Below are positions 7,076-16,021 of a stretch of DNA of 38,348 bases, piece after piece. The DNA comes from GAS188 sp044445965 (lineage in GTDB: Bacteria > Pseudomonadota > Alphaproteobacteria > Rhizobiales > Beijerinckiaceae): the NCBI GenBank assembly GCA_044445965.1, contig JBIOEJ010000046.1, forward strand, positions 1 through 38,348, given 5' to 3'. The notes below the pieces were generated by a model. That model did not search any database, was not told where the DNA came from, and saw only the letters and a list, made by a program, of their open reading frames with translations. Numbering within the stretch: position 1 is the stretch's first letter; the number at the start of each line of letters is the position of its first letter. The position numbers and the translations under genes are program-made.

Positions 7076-9736
7076 ATGAAAGTCGTTGTCGTCGAATCGC
7101 CTGCGAAGGCGAAGACCATCAATAAATATCTCGGGCGGGGCTATGAGGTCCTCGCCTCGTTCGGGCATGTCCGCGACCTGCCGCCGAAGGACGGCTCCGT
7201 CGATCCCGAGCACGACTTCGCCATGAAATGGGAGATCGAGGCGAAGGGCGCGAAGCACGTTTCCGAGATCGCCAGGACGGTGAAGGGCTCCGATGGGCTC
7301 ATCCTGGCGACCGACCCGGACCGCGAGGGCGAAGCCATCTCCTGGCACATCGTCGAGGCCCTGACCGCCAGGCGCGCCTTGAAGGGCGTGCCGATCGAGC
7401 GCGTGACCTTCAACGCCATCACCAAGGACGCGGTGACCAAGGCGATGGCGCAGCCGCGCGCCATCGATCAGGCGCTGGTCGACGCCTATCTCGCGCGGCG
7501 CGCCCTCGATTATCTCGTCGGCTTCAACCTGTCGCCGGTGCTGTGGCGCAAGCTGCCCGGGGCGCGCTCGGCGGGACGCGTGCAATCGGTGGCGCTGCGC
7601 CTGGTCTGCGACCGCGAGCTCGAGATCGAGCGCTTCGTGGCGCGCGAATACTGGTCGATCGTGGCGACCTTGAAGACACCTGCCGGCGCCTCGTTCGAGG
7701 CGCGGCTCGTCGGCGCCGACGGCGAGAAGATCACGCGTCTCGATGTCGGCACCGCGAAAGAGGCCGAGGCGTTCAAGACGGCGCTCGACGCAGCGACCTT
7801 CCGCGTCGCCAATATCGAGGCGAAGCCCGGCAAGCGCCATCCCTTCCCTCCCTTCACCACCTCGACCCTGCAGCAGGAAGCGTCACGCAAGCTCGGCATG
7901 TCGCCCGCGGTGACGATGCGCATCGCGCAACGGCTCTATGAGGGCGTCAATGTCGGCGGAGAGGCCGTCGGCCTGATCACCTATATGCGCACCGACGGCG
8001 TCGACATGGCGCCCGAGGCGATCGCCGATATCCGGCATATGATCGAGACCGAACACGGCAAGCGCTATCTCCCGCCATCGCCCCGCAACTACATCAACAA
8101 GGCCAAGAACGCTCAGGAAGCGCATGAGGCGATCCGGCCGACGGATCCCGCCCGCCATCCCAAAGCGATGGCGCGCCTGCTCGAACCCGAGCAGGCGAAG
8201 CTCTACGAGCTGATCTGGATCCGCGCCGTGGCGAGCCAGATGGAGAGCGCCATCCTCGAGCGCACCACGGCCGACATCGCCGCGAAGGCGGGTTCGCGCA
8301 GGCTCGATCTGCGCGCCACCGGCCAAGTGGTGAATTTCGACGGCTTCCTCAAGCTCTACCAGGAGGGCCGCGACGAGGAGCCCGAGGATGAGGAGAATCG
8401 CCGCCTGCCTGCGATGCAGGCCGATGATCCGTTGACGCGCGAGAAGATCGACATCGCCCAACATTTCACCGAACCTCCGCCGCGCTACTCGGAGGCGAGC
8501 CTGATCAAGCGCATGGAGGAGCTCGGCATCGGCCGGCCTTCCACCTACGCCTCGATCCTCGCCGTGCTCAAGGATCGCGATTACGTCACGCTCGAGAAGA
8601 AGCGCCTCGTCGCTGCCGATAAGGGCCGCATCGTCACCGCCTTCCTCGAGAATTTCTTCAAGCGCTATGTGGAATACGATTTCACCGCCTCGCTCGAGGA
8701 AGATCTCGACCGGATCTCGAACAGCGAAATCGCCTGGAAGGAGGTCATGCGCCGCTTCTGGGAGGAGTTCTCGGCGGCGATCGCGGGAACGAAGGAGTTG
8801 CGCACGGCGCAGGTGCTCGAAGCCCTCAACGCGGAGCTGGGGCCCCATATCTTTCCCGACAAAGGCGACGGCTCGGAACCGCGCGTCTGCCCCTCCTGCG
8901 GCAATGGAAGCCTGTCGCTGAAGCTCGGCAAGTTCGGCGTGTTCATCGGCTGCTCGAACTATCCGGAATGCCGCTTTACGCGTCAGCTTTCGGCGCAAGG
9001 CGGGGCCAATGGAAAGGCCGCGAACGGCGAACCGGGCGCCATCGCCAACGGCGTGCAGGTGCTCGGCAAGGACGAGGCGACCGGCCTCGACGTCACCTTG
9101 CGGGATGGCCGCTTCGGCCCCTATCTTCAGCTCGGCGACGGCGAAAAGCCCAAGCGTGCGAGCCTGCCGAAGGACCTTAGCCCAGCCGCGGTCGACCTCG
9201 CCAAGGCGCTGCGGCTCCTGTCGCTGCCGCGCGAGGTGGCGAAGCATCCGGAGACCGGGGAGCCCATCCTCGCCGGCATCGGGCGCTACGGACCCTATGT
9301 CCAGCACGGCAAGACATTCGCCAATCTGGAACGGACCGACAATGTCCTGGAGATCGGCGGCAATCGCGCCATCGATCTCGTCATCGCGCGCGAGACCTCC
9401 GGGCGCAGCCGCTTCGGCGGTGGCGGCACGCCCGCCGGCCGGCCGCTCGGCGATCACCCGGATGGCGGGCCGGTCGTGGTGCGGCCGGGACGCTTCGGAC
9501 CTTATGTCAATCACGGCAAGCTCAACGCCACCTTGCCGAAGGGGCTCGATCCCGACACCGTCACGCTCGATCAGGCGCTCGCGCTGCTGCGGGCGAAGGA
9601 AGCGGCCGGCGGCGGCGGAAGGCCGGCGAGGCGAGGCGTCAAACGCGCGCCGGCAAAGGCCAAGACCGGCGGAAAGGCCAAGACCGGCGGAAAGACCAAG
9701 ACCAGCGGAAAGACCAAGGGCAAAGCCTCGGCGTGA
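7076..9736 (+). CDS. topA: DNA topoisomerase I
   Basis: TopA relaxes negative supercoils by cutting one strand through a tyrosine intermediate. The 886-residue protein has the Toprim domain at the N-terminus (VVVESPAKAKTI at 3-14, ATDPDREGEAISWH about 78-91), the active-site tyrosine at 303 in GLITYMRTDG, and one C4 zinc finger (CPSCGNGS then GCSNYPEC). Three C-terminal repeats follow, with the motifs GRFGPYLQ, GRYGPYVQ and GRFGPYVN. The tail is a basic Lys/Thr/Gly tract built from an 18-bp repeat, probably for DNA contact. In many relatives topA follows dprA directly and precedes rnr; here both neighbours are separated from it. Confidence 0.97.
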   Translation: MKVVVVESPAKAKTINKYLGRGYEVLASFGHVRDLPPKDGSVDPEHDFAMKWEIEAKGAKHVSEIARTVKGSDGLILATDPDREGEAISWHIVEALTARRALKGVPIERVTFNAITKDAVTKAMAQPRAIDQALVDAYLARRALDYLVGFNLSPVLWRKLPGARSAGRVQSVALRLVCDRELEIERFVAREYWSIVATLKTPAGASFEARLVGADGEKITRLDVGTAKEAEAFKTALDAATFRVANIEAKPGKRHPFPPFTTSTLQQEASRKLGMSPAVTMRIAQRLYEGVNVGGEAVGLITYMRTDGVDMAPEAIADIRHMIETEHGKRYLPPSPRNYINKAKNAQEAHEAIRPTDPARHPKAMARLLEPEQAKLYELIWIRAVASQMESAILERTTADIAAKAGSRRLDLRATGQVVNFDGFLKLYQEGRDEEPEDEENRRLPAMQADDPLTREKIDIAQHFTEPPPRYSEASLIKRMEELGIGRPSTYASILAVLKDRDYVTLEKKRLVAADKGRIVTAFLENFFKRYVEYDFTASLEEDLDRISNSEIAWKEVMRRFWEEFSAAIAGTKELRTAQVLEALNAELGPHIFPDKGDGSEPRVCPSCGNGSLSLKLGKFGVFIGCSNYPECRFTRQLSAQGGANGKAANGEPGAIANGVQVLGKDEATGLDVTLRDGRFGPYLQLGDGEKPKRASLPKDLSPAAVDLAKALRLLSLPREVAKHPETGEPILAGIGRYGPYVQHGKTFANLERTDNVLEIGGNRAIDLVIARETSGRSRFGGGGTPAGRPLGDHPDGGPVVVRPGRFGPYVNHGKLNATLPKGLDPDTVTLDQALALLRAKEAAGGGGRPARRGVKRAPAKAKTGGKAKTGGKTKTSGKTKGKASA
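9655..9718 (+). repeat. 18-bp tandem repeat in the topA 3' end
   Basis: About 3.5 copies of an 18-bp unit starting AAAGGCCAAGACCGGCGG. The first two copies are identical and the later ones differ at a few bases. It encodes repeated Lys-Ala/Thr-Lys-Thr-Gly-Gly units in the basic tail of topoisomerase I. Copy number is likely to vary between strains. Confidence 0.85.
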
Positions 9737-9782
9737 AGTGAGAGCGCTGCGGGGCGATTCTCGCCACGCTCCTGGCCCGGCG

Positions 9783-10628
9783 TCAGACCGGCGGCCTGCT
9801 TGTCCCTGTCCCGATCCTCGCCTGCAGCGGGGAGCGGTCCGGATCGGGATCGGGCATGGCGGCGATCAGCATGCGCGCGTAGTCGCTCCTCGGCCGCCGG
9901 AACACCTCTTCGGTCTCGCCCTCTTCGACGATCCTTCCATGATGGATGAGCGCGACGCGATCGCAGATGTAGCGGATCACGCCGAGGTCGTGGCTGATGA
10001 ACAGATAGGTGAGCCCGAGCCGTTTCTGGAGGTCGTGCAACAGGTTGAGGACCTGGGCCTGCACCGAGACATCGAGCGCCGAGGTCGGCTCGTCCAGGAT
10101 GAGGAATTCCGGCTTGACGGAGAGAGCGCGGGCGATGCCGATGCGCTGGCGCTGACCGCCCGAGAATTCATGCGGATAGCGGTTGAGATGCTGCGCCCCG
10201 AGGCCCACGAGCTCCAAGAGCTCGCGGGCGCGAGCGTGCTGGGCCGGGCGCGGAAGACCGAGCGTCGCGCGGTGGATTTGCATCGGCTCGCAGATGATGT
10301 CGCGCACGCTCATGCGCGGATCGAGCGAAGCATAGGGGTCCTGGAAGACGACCTGCATCCGCGCCCGCAGGCGCCGCATATCCGGCGATGCGAGGCCGGC
10401 GAGCTCGACGCCGTCGAACAGGATGCGTCCGGCCGTCGCCCGCTCGAGACGCAAGACGCAGCGCGTCAATGTCGTCTTGCCCGAGCCGGATTCGCCGACG
10501 AGGCCGAAGCTTTCGCCGCGCCTTACCTCGAGCGAGACGCGATCGAGCGCCTTCACCGGCGCGCCGCGCGGCCCGAAGCCGCGGCGGGTTCCCGCGAATT
10601 CCTTGGTGACGGCATCGACGAGAAGCAT
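9783..10628 (-). CDS. Peptide-type ABC importer ATPase (DppF/OppF class)
   Basis: A 281-residue ATP-binding subunit, last gene of the five-gene importer. It shows Walker A GESGSGKTT (about 49-57), Q-loop FQDPYASLDPR, signature SGGQRQRIGIARAL, Walker B LILDEPTSALD and the switch His in FISHDLGV. The FQDPYASL motif and the C-terminal region mark the OppF/DppF half rather than OppD. It ends 46 bp from the topA stop, which converges on it. The start is ATG, 8 bp after the stop of the partner ATPase gene. Confidence 0.93.
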   Translation of the reverse strand: MLLVDAVTKEFAGTRRGFGPRGAPVKALDRVSLEVRRGESFGLVGESGSGKTTLTRCVLRLERATAGRILFDGVELAGLASPDMRRLRARMQVVFQDPYASLDPRMSVRDIICEPMQIHRATLGLPRPAQHARARELLELVGLGAQHLNRYPHEFSGGQRQRIGIARALSVKPEFLILDEPTSALDVSVQAQVLNLLHDLQKRLGLTYLFISHDLGVIRYICDRVALIHHGRIVEEGETEEVFRRPRSDYARMLIAAMPDPDPDRSPLQARIGTGTSRPPV

Positions 10629-10636
10629 AGACGCCC

Positions 10637-11653
10637 TCAGGCCGCGCCGGCGAGCACGCAGGCCGCCGAATGGCCCGGCTCGACCTCGATCATGGCCGGA
10701 TGTCCGGTGAGGCAGCGTGGCTCGGCGCTCGGGCAGCGCGGCGCGAAGCGGCAGCCCGGGAGCGCCGCGAACGGGTTCGGCACCGCGCCGGCGAGGCCCT
10801 TGAGCTCGCCGCGTCGCGTTGCCGCCGTCGGCAGCGAGGCGAGCAGCGCCTGCGTGTAAGGATGGACCGGGCGTTTCAGCACCGAGCCCACCCCGCCTCG
10901 CTCGATGATCGCACCCGCATACATGACGGCCACATGCGAGCAGAGCTGCGCCACGACGCCGAGATTATGGGTGATGAGGATCACCGCGAGGCGATATTCG
11001 TCCACGAGGTCTCGGATCAGGGCGAGGATCTGCGCCTGGACCGACACGTCGAGCGCGGTGGTCGGTTCGTCCGCGATCAAGAGCTCCGGCCGCCCGATCA
11101 GCGCCATCGCGATCAGGACGCGCTGGCGCATGCCGCCGGAGAATTGGTGCGGATAATCGTCGATACGCCGGCTCGCATTGGCGATGCCGGTGCGATCGAG
11201 CATGCGGATGGCGAGCTTTCGCGCCGCGCGTCGCCGCTCGCCGCGCGAGGCGCCGGCGGCGACATCGAGGAGCGAAGGATCGAGCGTTCCCGCGTGCAGC
11301 GCCACATCGGTCATCTGGTCGGCGACCCGGAAGACGGGGTTCAGATTGGTGGTCGGATCCTGGAAGATCATGCCGATATGGCGGCCGCGCAGCGCGCGCA
11401 TGCCGTCTTCGCTTTCCCGCAGCAGATCGCGCCCCCCGAACAGGATCGAGCCGCCGAGATATTCGCCGGGAGGCGTCGGAACGAGGCGCGAGATGGACAA
11501 CCCGGTGAGCGACTTGCCGCATCCCGTCTCACCGACGATCCCCCAGATTTCGCCCCGCTCGACGGACAGGTCGATGCCGTTGAGCACTTGCGCGGCACCC
11601 TCATAGCTGCGCATCGCCAGCGACAGGCCCCGGATCTCGAGCAGAGGCGCCAC
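10637..11653 (-). CDS. Peptide-type ABC importer ATPase (DppD/OppD class)
   Basis: A 338-residue ATP-binding subunit. The frame is open far upstream inside the permease gene, but GTG at 11653-11651, 5 bp after the permease stop and with GAGG just before it, gives the normal start (VAPLLEIRGLSL). Motifs: Walker A GETGCGKSLTG, Q-loop FQDPTTNLNPV, signature SGGMRQRVLIAMAL, Walker B LLIADEPTTALDV and switch ITHNLGVV. The C-terminal oligopeptide region reads HPYTQALLASLP, then a cysteine motif GCRFAPRCPSAEPRC, typical of DppD-type subunits. It pairs with the downstream DppF-type ATPase. Confidence 0.93.
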   Translation of the reverse strand: MAPLLEIRGLSLAMRSYEGAAQVLNGIDLSVERGEIWGIVGETGCGKSLTGLSISRLVPTPPGEYLGGSILFGGRDLLRESEDGMRALRGRHIGMIFQDPTTNLNPVFRVADQMTDVALHAGTLDPSLLDVAAGASRGERRRAARKLAIRMLDRTGIANASRRIDDYPHQFSGGMRQRVLIAMALIGRPELLIADEPTTALDVSVQAQILALIRDLVDEYRLAVILITHNLGVVAQLCSHVAVMYAGAIIERGGVGSVLKRPVHPYTQALLASLPTAATRRGELKGLAGAVPNPFAALPGCRFAPRCPSAEPRCLTGHPAMIEVEPGHSAACVLAGAA

Positions 11654-11658
11654 CGTCC

Positions 11659-12567
11659 TCAGCGCCTCGCCTTCGGATCGAGCACATCGCGCAGACCATC
11701 GCCCAAGAGATTGAAACCGAAGACGGCGAGGAAGATGGCAAAGCCCGGAAAGATCGCGGTCCACCAATAATCGGGCATGTAGCCGCGCGCCACGGAGAGG
11801 AGGGAGCCCCATTCGGGAGTGGGCGGCGCGACGCCGATGCCGACGAAGCCGAGCGAAGCGACGGTCAGAATGGCGAAGCCGACATCGAGCGACATCTTGA
11901 CGATGATCGGCGAGACGATATTGGGCAGGATATGGCGCAGCACGATGCGCGCGGAGCCGGCGCCGGCCGCGTGCGCGGCATCGATGAAGGCCTCCTGCTT
12001 CTTGGCGATCACCTCGCCACGGACGAGCCGCGCGAAGCCCGGCCACCAGGAGACCGCGATGGCGGCGATCATGTTGCCGATGCCGGGGCCCAGAGCCGCG
12101 GCGATCGCCATGGCGAGGATGAGGCTCGGCAAGGTCAGCATCAAATCGGTGAGCCGCATCAGGATTTCGTCCGCGAGACCGCCCGCATAGCCGGCGGCGG
12201 CGCCGACGAGGATGCCCACGAGCGCGCCGATGGCGACGACGGCGAGCCCCGCCAGCACCGAAATGCGCGCGCCGGCGAGGACGAGGGAGAGCATATCCTG
12301 CCCGACATCGTTGGTCCCGAAAGGGAAGAGACGCGAGGGAGGCCGGAAGCGCGAAGCGGTATCGATGGCGCCTGCGACTTGATCGGAATGGGGCGCGAGC
12401 CAAGGGCCGAAGATCGCGATGAAGATCAGGAAGGCCGCGATGGCGAGGCCCACGAGCGAGAGTCTGCTCTGCCGGAACCGGTAGGCGCCGCGACGCCAAT
12501 TCTCCATTCGCGCCGAAAACGCGCTCGGGGAACCTCGTTCCGTCACCGGGGCCGCGGCATCGGTCAT
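11659..12567 (-). CDS. Peptide-type ABC importer permease (DppC class)
   Basis: A 302-residue inner-membrane permease. The start is ATG 12567-12565, overlapping the stop of the upstream permease as ATGA; the longer frame to 13377 is only read-through inside that gene. After a cytoplasmic N-terminus with several Arg residues comes the first helix (LVGLAIAAFLIFIAIFGPWL), then the DppC-type motif FGTNDVGQDMLSLVLAGARIS. The EAA loop that contacts the ATPases is visible (EAFIDAAHAAGAGSARIVLRHILPN). The substrate cannot be told from the permease; the class carries di- and oligopeptides, nickel chelates, opines or glutathione. Confidence 0.92.
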   Translation of the reverse strand: MTDAAAPVTERGSPSAFSARMENWRRGAYRFRQSRLSLVGLAIAAFLIFIAIFGPWLAPHSDQVAGAIDTASRFRPPSRLFPFGTNDVGQDMLSLVLAGARISVLAGLAVVAIGALVGILVGAAAGYAGGLADEILMRLTDLMLTLPSLILAMAIAAALGPGIGNMIAAIAVSWWPGFARLVRGEVIAKKQEAFIDAAHAAGAGSARIVLRHILPNIVSPIIVKMSLDVGFAILTVASLGFVGIGVAPPTPEWGSLLSVARGYMPDYWWTAIFPGFAIFLAVFGFNLLGDGLRDVLDPKARR

Positions 12568-13571
12568 TCGTAGCGCACCTTGGGGTTGATCACGCCGTAG
12601 AGGAGATCCACGATGAGGTTGACGATGACGAAGAGCACTCCGATCGACAATGTCACGCCGATCACGGGCATGAAATCCTGCGTCACGATCGCCTTGGTGG
12701 CGTAGAGCCCGATGCCCGGCCAGTCGAAGACGGTCTCGACCAGCACTGTGCCGCCGAGCAGCCAGCCGAAATAGAGCCCGATGATGGTCAAGGTCGCCGA
12801 CAGCGCGTTGCGCGCGACATATTTGAACAGGATCAACCGATGCGAAAGCCCGAGCGCCCGCGCGGTGAGGACATAGTCCTGCTGCAGCACTTCGAGGGTC
12901 GACGCCCGCATCATGCGCGTGATCGTCGCGAGCGGGGACAGGCACATGGCGAAAGCCGGCAGCGCCAGATACCGCAACGCGACGCCGAAGGCGTGCGCAT
13001 CGCCCGCCATCAGGCTGTCGATCGTGAGGAACCCGGTGATCGCCGCGGGCGCGTCCTCGGTGAGGGGAAAGCGGCCCCCGAGCGGCAGCCATCCGAGCCA
13101 CATCGCGAAGGCGAGCTGCAGCAGCAGCCCGAGGAAGAAGCGTGGCATCGAGATCGCGCCGAGGCAGAAGACGCGCGAGAGATAGTCGGGCCAACGGTCG
13201 CGATGGACGGCCGCCAGCAGCCCAGCCGGAACACCGATCGTCACCGCAAGCAGCATCGCCGCGACGACGAGCTCGAGCGTGGCCGGCAGGTAGATCCCGA
13301 GATCCTCCGTGACCGGCCGACGCGTATAGATCGATACCCCCCAATCTCCCCTCAGAAGACCTGTCGCATAGCTCCAATATTGCATCGGCAAGGAACGATC
13401 GAGGCCGAACTCGATCGCCAGATTCCTGATCTCGGTCTCGGAGGCGTTGGGCCCGGCGGCGAGCCGGACCGGATCGCCCGGCAGGAGCCGCGCGACAGCG
13501 AAGACCAAGAGCGACAACCCGATGAGAACCGGGATCAAGAGGACGATGCGCCGCAGCGTGAATTTCAGCAT
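12564..13571 (-). CDS. Peptide-type ABC importer permease (DppB class)
   Basis: A 335-residue inner-membrane permease. It begins with the usual first helix (RRIVLLIPVLIGLSLLVFAV) followed by LLPGDPVRLAAG, the conserved DppB pattern. The EAA loop reads QQDYVLTARALGLSHRLILFKYVARN, and the C-terminus has VETVFDWPGIGLYATKAI, another DppB hallmark. It is coupled to the downstream DppC-class permease by a 4-bp overlap. Between it and the binding-protein gene lies a 121-bp spacer with a strong hairpin, which could favour higher expression of the binding protein than of the membrane parts. Confidence 0.93.
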   Translation of the reverse strand: MLKFTLRRIVLLIPVLIGLSLLVFAVARLLPGDPVRLAAGPNASETEIRNLAIEFGLDRSLPMQYWSYATGLLRGDWGVSIYTRRPVTEDLGIYLPATLELVVAAMLLAVTIGVPAGLLAAVHRDRWPDYLSRVFCLGAISMPRFFLGLLLQLAFAMWLGWLPLGGRFPLTEDAPAAITGFLTIDSLMAGDAHAFGVALRYLALPAFAMCLSPLATITRMMRASTLEVLQQDYVLTARALGLSHRLILFKYVARNALSATLTIIGLYFGWLLGGTVLVETVFDWPGIGLYATKAIVTQDFMPVIGVTLSIGVLFVIVNLIVDLLYGVINPKVRYE

Positions 13572-13593
13572 GGGCGGCTCAAAACCAGTGGCC

Positions 13594-13624
13594 GCTCACC
13601 TCTCCCATTGCGGGAGAGGTGAGC
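13594..13624. repeat. Perfect 13-bp inverted repeat (REP-like hairpin) inside the ABC operon
   Basis: GCTCACCTCTCCC (13594-13606) and its exact complement GGGAGAGGTGAGC (13612-13624) flank a 5-base loop ATTGC. It lies in the spacer between the binding-protein gene and the first permease gene. The CCTCTCCC...GGGAGAGG core looks like the palindromic intergenic repeats scattered through rhizobial genomes. There is no T-tract on the minus strand, so an mRNA-stabilising or attenuating role is more likely than full termination. Confidence 0.8.
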
Positions 13625-13692
13625 GAGGCCGGCGCCTTTCCGCCAATTTCGTAAAGCTCCGGCGAGCGCCGTGAAGGAAGTCGGCCCCCACT

Positions 13693-15264
13693 TCACGCCA
13701 AGGACAGCGGAAAGAACTCGATGGCGTTCGAGGCGACGGGGGTGAACTTGAAATCCTTGACATCGGATCGCAGCGCGAGCTTGCGGCTCTCGAGCACGCC
13801 GAAGATATCAGGCGCATCGGCCACGACGGTCCTCTGGAACTCGCCATAGATTGCCTTGCGCTTCGCCTCGTCCAGTTCCGATCGTCCTTGCGCGATCAGC
13901 TTGTCGACCGCCGGGTTCGCGTAGACCGGGTTCTGCCAAGAGCCGTTCCTCGAGGAGTCATAGGCAGCGTAGGCGATGTTGTCGGGATCCCCATAATTCG
14001 CCGTCTGGTAGACCGGGAAGAAATCCGACGTGGTCTCGGGCTTGGCGCACTGCGCCACGAGATCAGGCCAGATCTTGGACTTGATCTCGAGATCGAGGCC
14101 GAGCTGCTTCACGGCATCGAGGAGCACGAGCCCGAAACGGCGCTCCTGATCGAGGCCCGACACATAGTCATAGGTGAGCTTGGCGCCGCCTTTCGCGGCC
14201 GACGACTTGGCCAGGAACTCCTTGGCCTTTGAAAGGTCCGTGCGGTAAACTTGGAGATCGGGGTCGAAACCGAGGATGCCTGTCGGCAAGGGCCCCGTCA
14301 TGAGCTGCGCGTAACCTCCATCGGCGTCGAGCAAGGCCTGATAATTGACGGCGTAGGAAACGGCCTTGCGCAGATTGATGTCGACGAACGGTCCGCTCCT
14401 AGTGTTCATCTTGATCGAGAAGGTCCGGTATTCCGGCTCGATGATCTCGACCACACCCGGCTTGCCCTTGAGCGCGTCCATGTCCTCCGGCGTGAGATCG
14501 ACGGCGATATGCGCCTCGCCACGCTGCAGCATCAGGCGCTGGCTCGACGTCTCGCGCACGATCTTCCAGATGGCGCCGGTCAGGTTGCCGCCGCCGGTCT
14601 TCCAAGCGTTCGGCGTCCGCTCGAACTCAATGAGGTTGCCGGCCTCGGCGCGGCGCACCCGGAATGCTCCGGAAGCCGCGAAGTTCGCGCGCAGATAGTT
14701 CTGCCCGTCATCCGAGCCGAGATTGGCCCCGACCAAGAGGGGGTTGGCGACCCAAATCCAGGGCAGGACCTGGAGAAAGGCCGTGAAGGGCTTCGTGAGC
14801 TTGATCTTCGCGGTGCCGGCATCCGGCGCCGACACGCTGTTCTGGTCGAGGATGCCTGCGATCATCCAGGAATTGCCCTTGCCGAGACGCAAGGCCCGGT
14901 TGAAGGAGTAGCGCACGGCCTCGCCGGTCACGGGCGAGCCGTCATGGAACTTCGCCGCCGGATCGAGCTTGAAGACATATTCCATGCCGTCGGGCGAGAT
15001 CGTCCAGGACGATGCCAGATGCGGCACGGGCTTTGGCGGATTGCCTTCGACGCGTACGAGCGAATCATAGGTGTTGCGCAGCAGCATCGCGGCCGAGTAG
15101 CCATTGGCCACATGCGGATCGAAATTGGGAACGTCCTGGTTCGAAGCGATGATCAGGATCTTCTTCGACCCTTGAGCCGAAGCGGGCCGGCCCGCCCCGA
15201 GGGCCGCGATCGACGCCACGGTCCCGGCGCCCACGACCACGCCGCGTCTTGTCAAATTGGTCAT
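13693..15264 (-). CDS. Peptide-type ABC importer periplasmic binding protein
   Basis: A 523-residue solute-binding protein of the SBP_bac_5 (DppA/OppA) family, the first gene of the importer operon. The N-terminus has a twin-arginine-like signal (LTRRGVVVGAG) and ends GRPASA near residue 30, so export by Tat is likely. Family patterns follow: VPNFDPHVANGYSA, LASSWTISPDGMEYVFKLDP, AKFHDGSPVTGEAVRYSFNRAL. The TAKIKLTKPFTAFL and KAVSYAVNYQALL regions fit the class. The ligand is unknown. A 234-bp region upstream, reaching the divergent gene at 15499, should hold the promoter; I see no clear operator there. Confidence 0.94.
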   Translation of the reverse strand: MTNLTRRGVVVGAGTVASIAALGAGRPASAQGSKKILIIASNQDVPNFDPHVANGYSAAMLLRNTYDSLVRVEGNPPKPVPHLASSWTISPDGMEYVFKLDPAAKFHDGSPVTGEAVRYSFNRALRLGKGNSWMIAGILDQNSVSAPDAGTAKIKLTKPFTAFLQVLPWIWVANPLLVGANLGSDDGQNYLRANFAASGAFRVRRAEAGNLIEFERTPNAWKTGGGNLTGAIWKIVRETSSQRLMLQRGEAHIAVDLTPEDMDALKGKPGVVEIIEPEYRTFSIKMNTRSGPFVDINLRKAVSYAVNYQALLDADGGYAQLMTGPLPTGILGFDPDLQVYRTDLSKAKEFLAKSSAAKGGAKLTYDYVSGLDQERRFGLVLLDAVKQLGLDLEIKSKIWPDLVAQCAKPETTSDFFPVYQTANYGDPDNIAYAAYDSSRNGSWQNPVYANPAVDKLIAQGRSELDEAKRKAIYGEFQRTVVADAPDIFGVLESRKLALRSDVKDFKFTPVASNAIEFFPLSLA

Positions 15265-15498
15265 CGGTCGTCTCCTCGTCCAAATCCAACCCCCCAGGAT
15301 AGAATAGCCGGCAAAGCCGGGAAGATGCCAGTTCCTTCGGCAACCTCATACTGCCAAGGAAAGCGGCTTCGAATCCATGATTGCATATGGCGGGCCACGC
15401 GCGAAACGACCATCTGCCATAGGCAAGCTCGCGAGCCTTGGTCTTATCGGCCCGTTGATGGCGGCGCTGCCTGAAATGGCCGCGATAGCGGCGAGGGC

Positions 15499-15903
15499 GT
15501 GTCGATCGCCGTCACCATCTCGGCAGAAGGGAGAACGCTGAGACAGGGCGAGGAACTCGCTATCGAATGGGGAACCGCGAACGCCCCCGGGGGGTCGGCG
15601 GTTGCCCTTTTCCCCGCGAAGGCGCTTACGGGTCGGCGTTTCGAGCCGATCGCAGCGGGGCTGCCATTATCCGGGCGCCATACCTGGCGAGTGCCGATCT
15701 TTGTGCCTCAACCGATTCCCTGTGCGCCGGAAATCACCGGCGGATGCGCCGGCAGCATGAACGCCGGCACCCCCTATGTGGTCATCGCGAGGATATACAC
15801 GCCAGCCGATGCGAACCTCGTCGAATACGGCCCCGGCAAGAAATTCCCACACTGGGTCGCGTCGGCCCAGAGCAGACCATTCATGATGCTGCCGGCCCGA
15901 TAG
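15499..15903 (+). CDS. Hypothetical beta-rich protein
   Basis: A 134-residue frame with GTG start and no signal peptide. No earlier in-frame start exists, because a TGA lies nine codons upstream; the GAGG before the GTG is rather close. The sequence is rich in short beta-type segments (VTISAEGRTLRQGEELAIEW, RHTWRVPIFVP, PYVVIARIYT) and resembles an Ig-like sandwich of the sort seen in Kre9/KNH-like domains, though this is a loose likeness. Two Cys (CAPEITGGC) are six residues apart. It is divergent from the ABC importer. I do not recognise the family. Confidence 0.6.
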   Translation: MSIAVTISAEGRTLRQGEELAIEWGTANAPGGSAVALFPAKALTGRRFEPIAAGLPLSGRHTWRVPIFVPQPIPCAPEITGGCAGSMNAGTPYVVIARIYTPADANLVEYGPGKKFPHWVASAQSRPFMMLPAR

Positions 15904-16021
15904 GATGACGATCACGCCGCGCACCGCATCTGTCGCGTGACTTCGGCGATGGCGCGGACACATTCCGCTCACCGGCCGCAGTCATCCCACGGCGCCACCC
16001 CATGGCCTTTGGCGCACGAGC

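Noticed and set aside
7883..9514. Open minus-strand frame of 543 codons
   Set aside because: Antisense to topA, which is certain from its motifs over the whole length.
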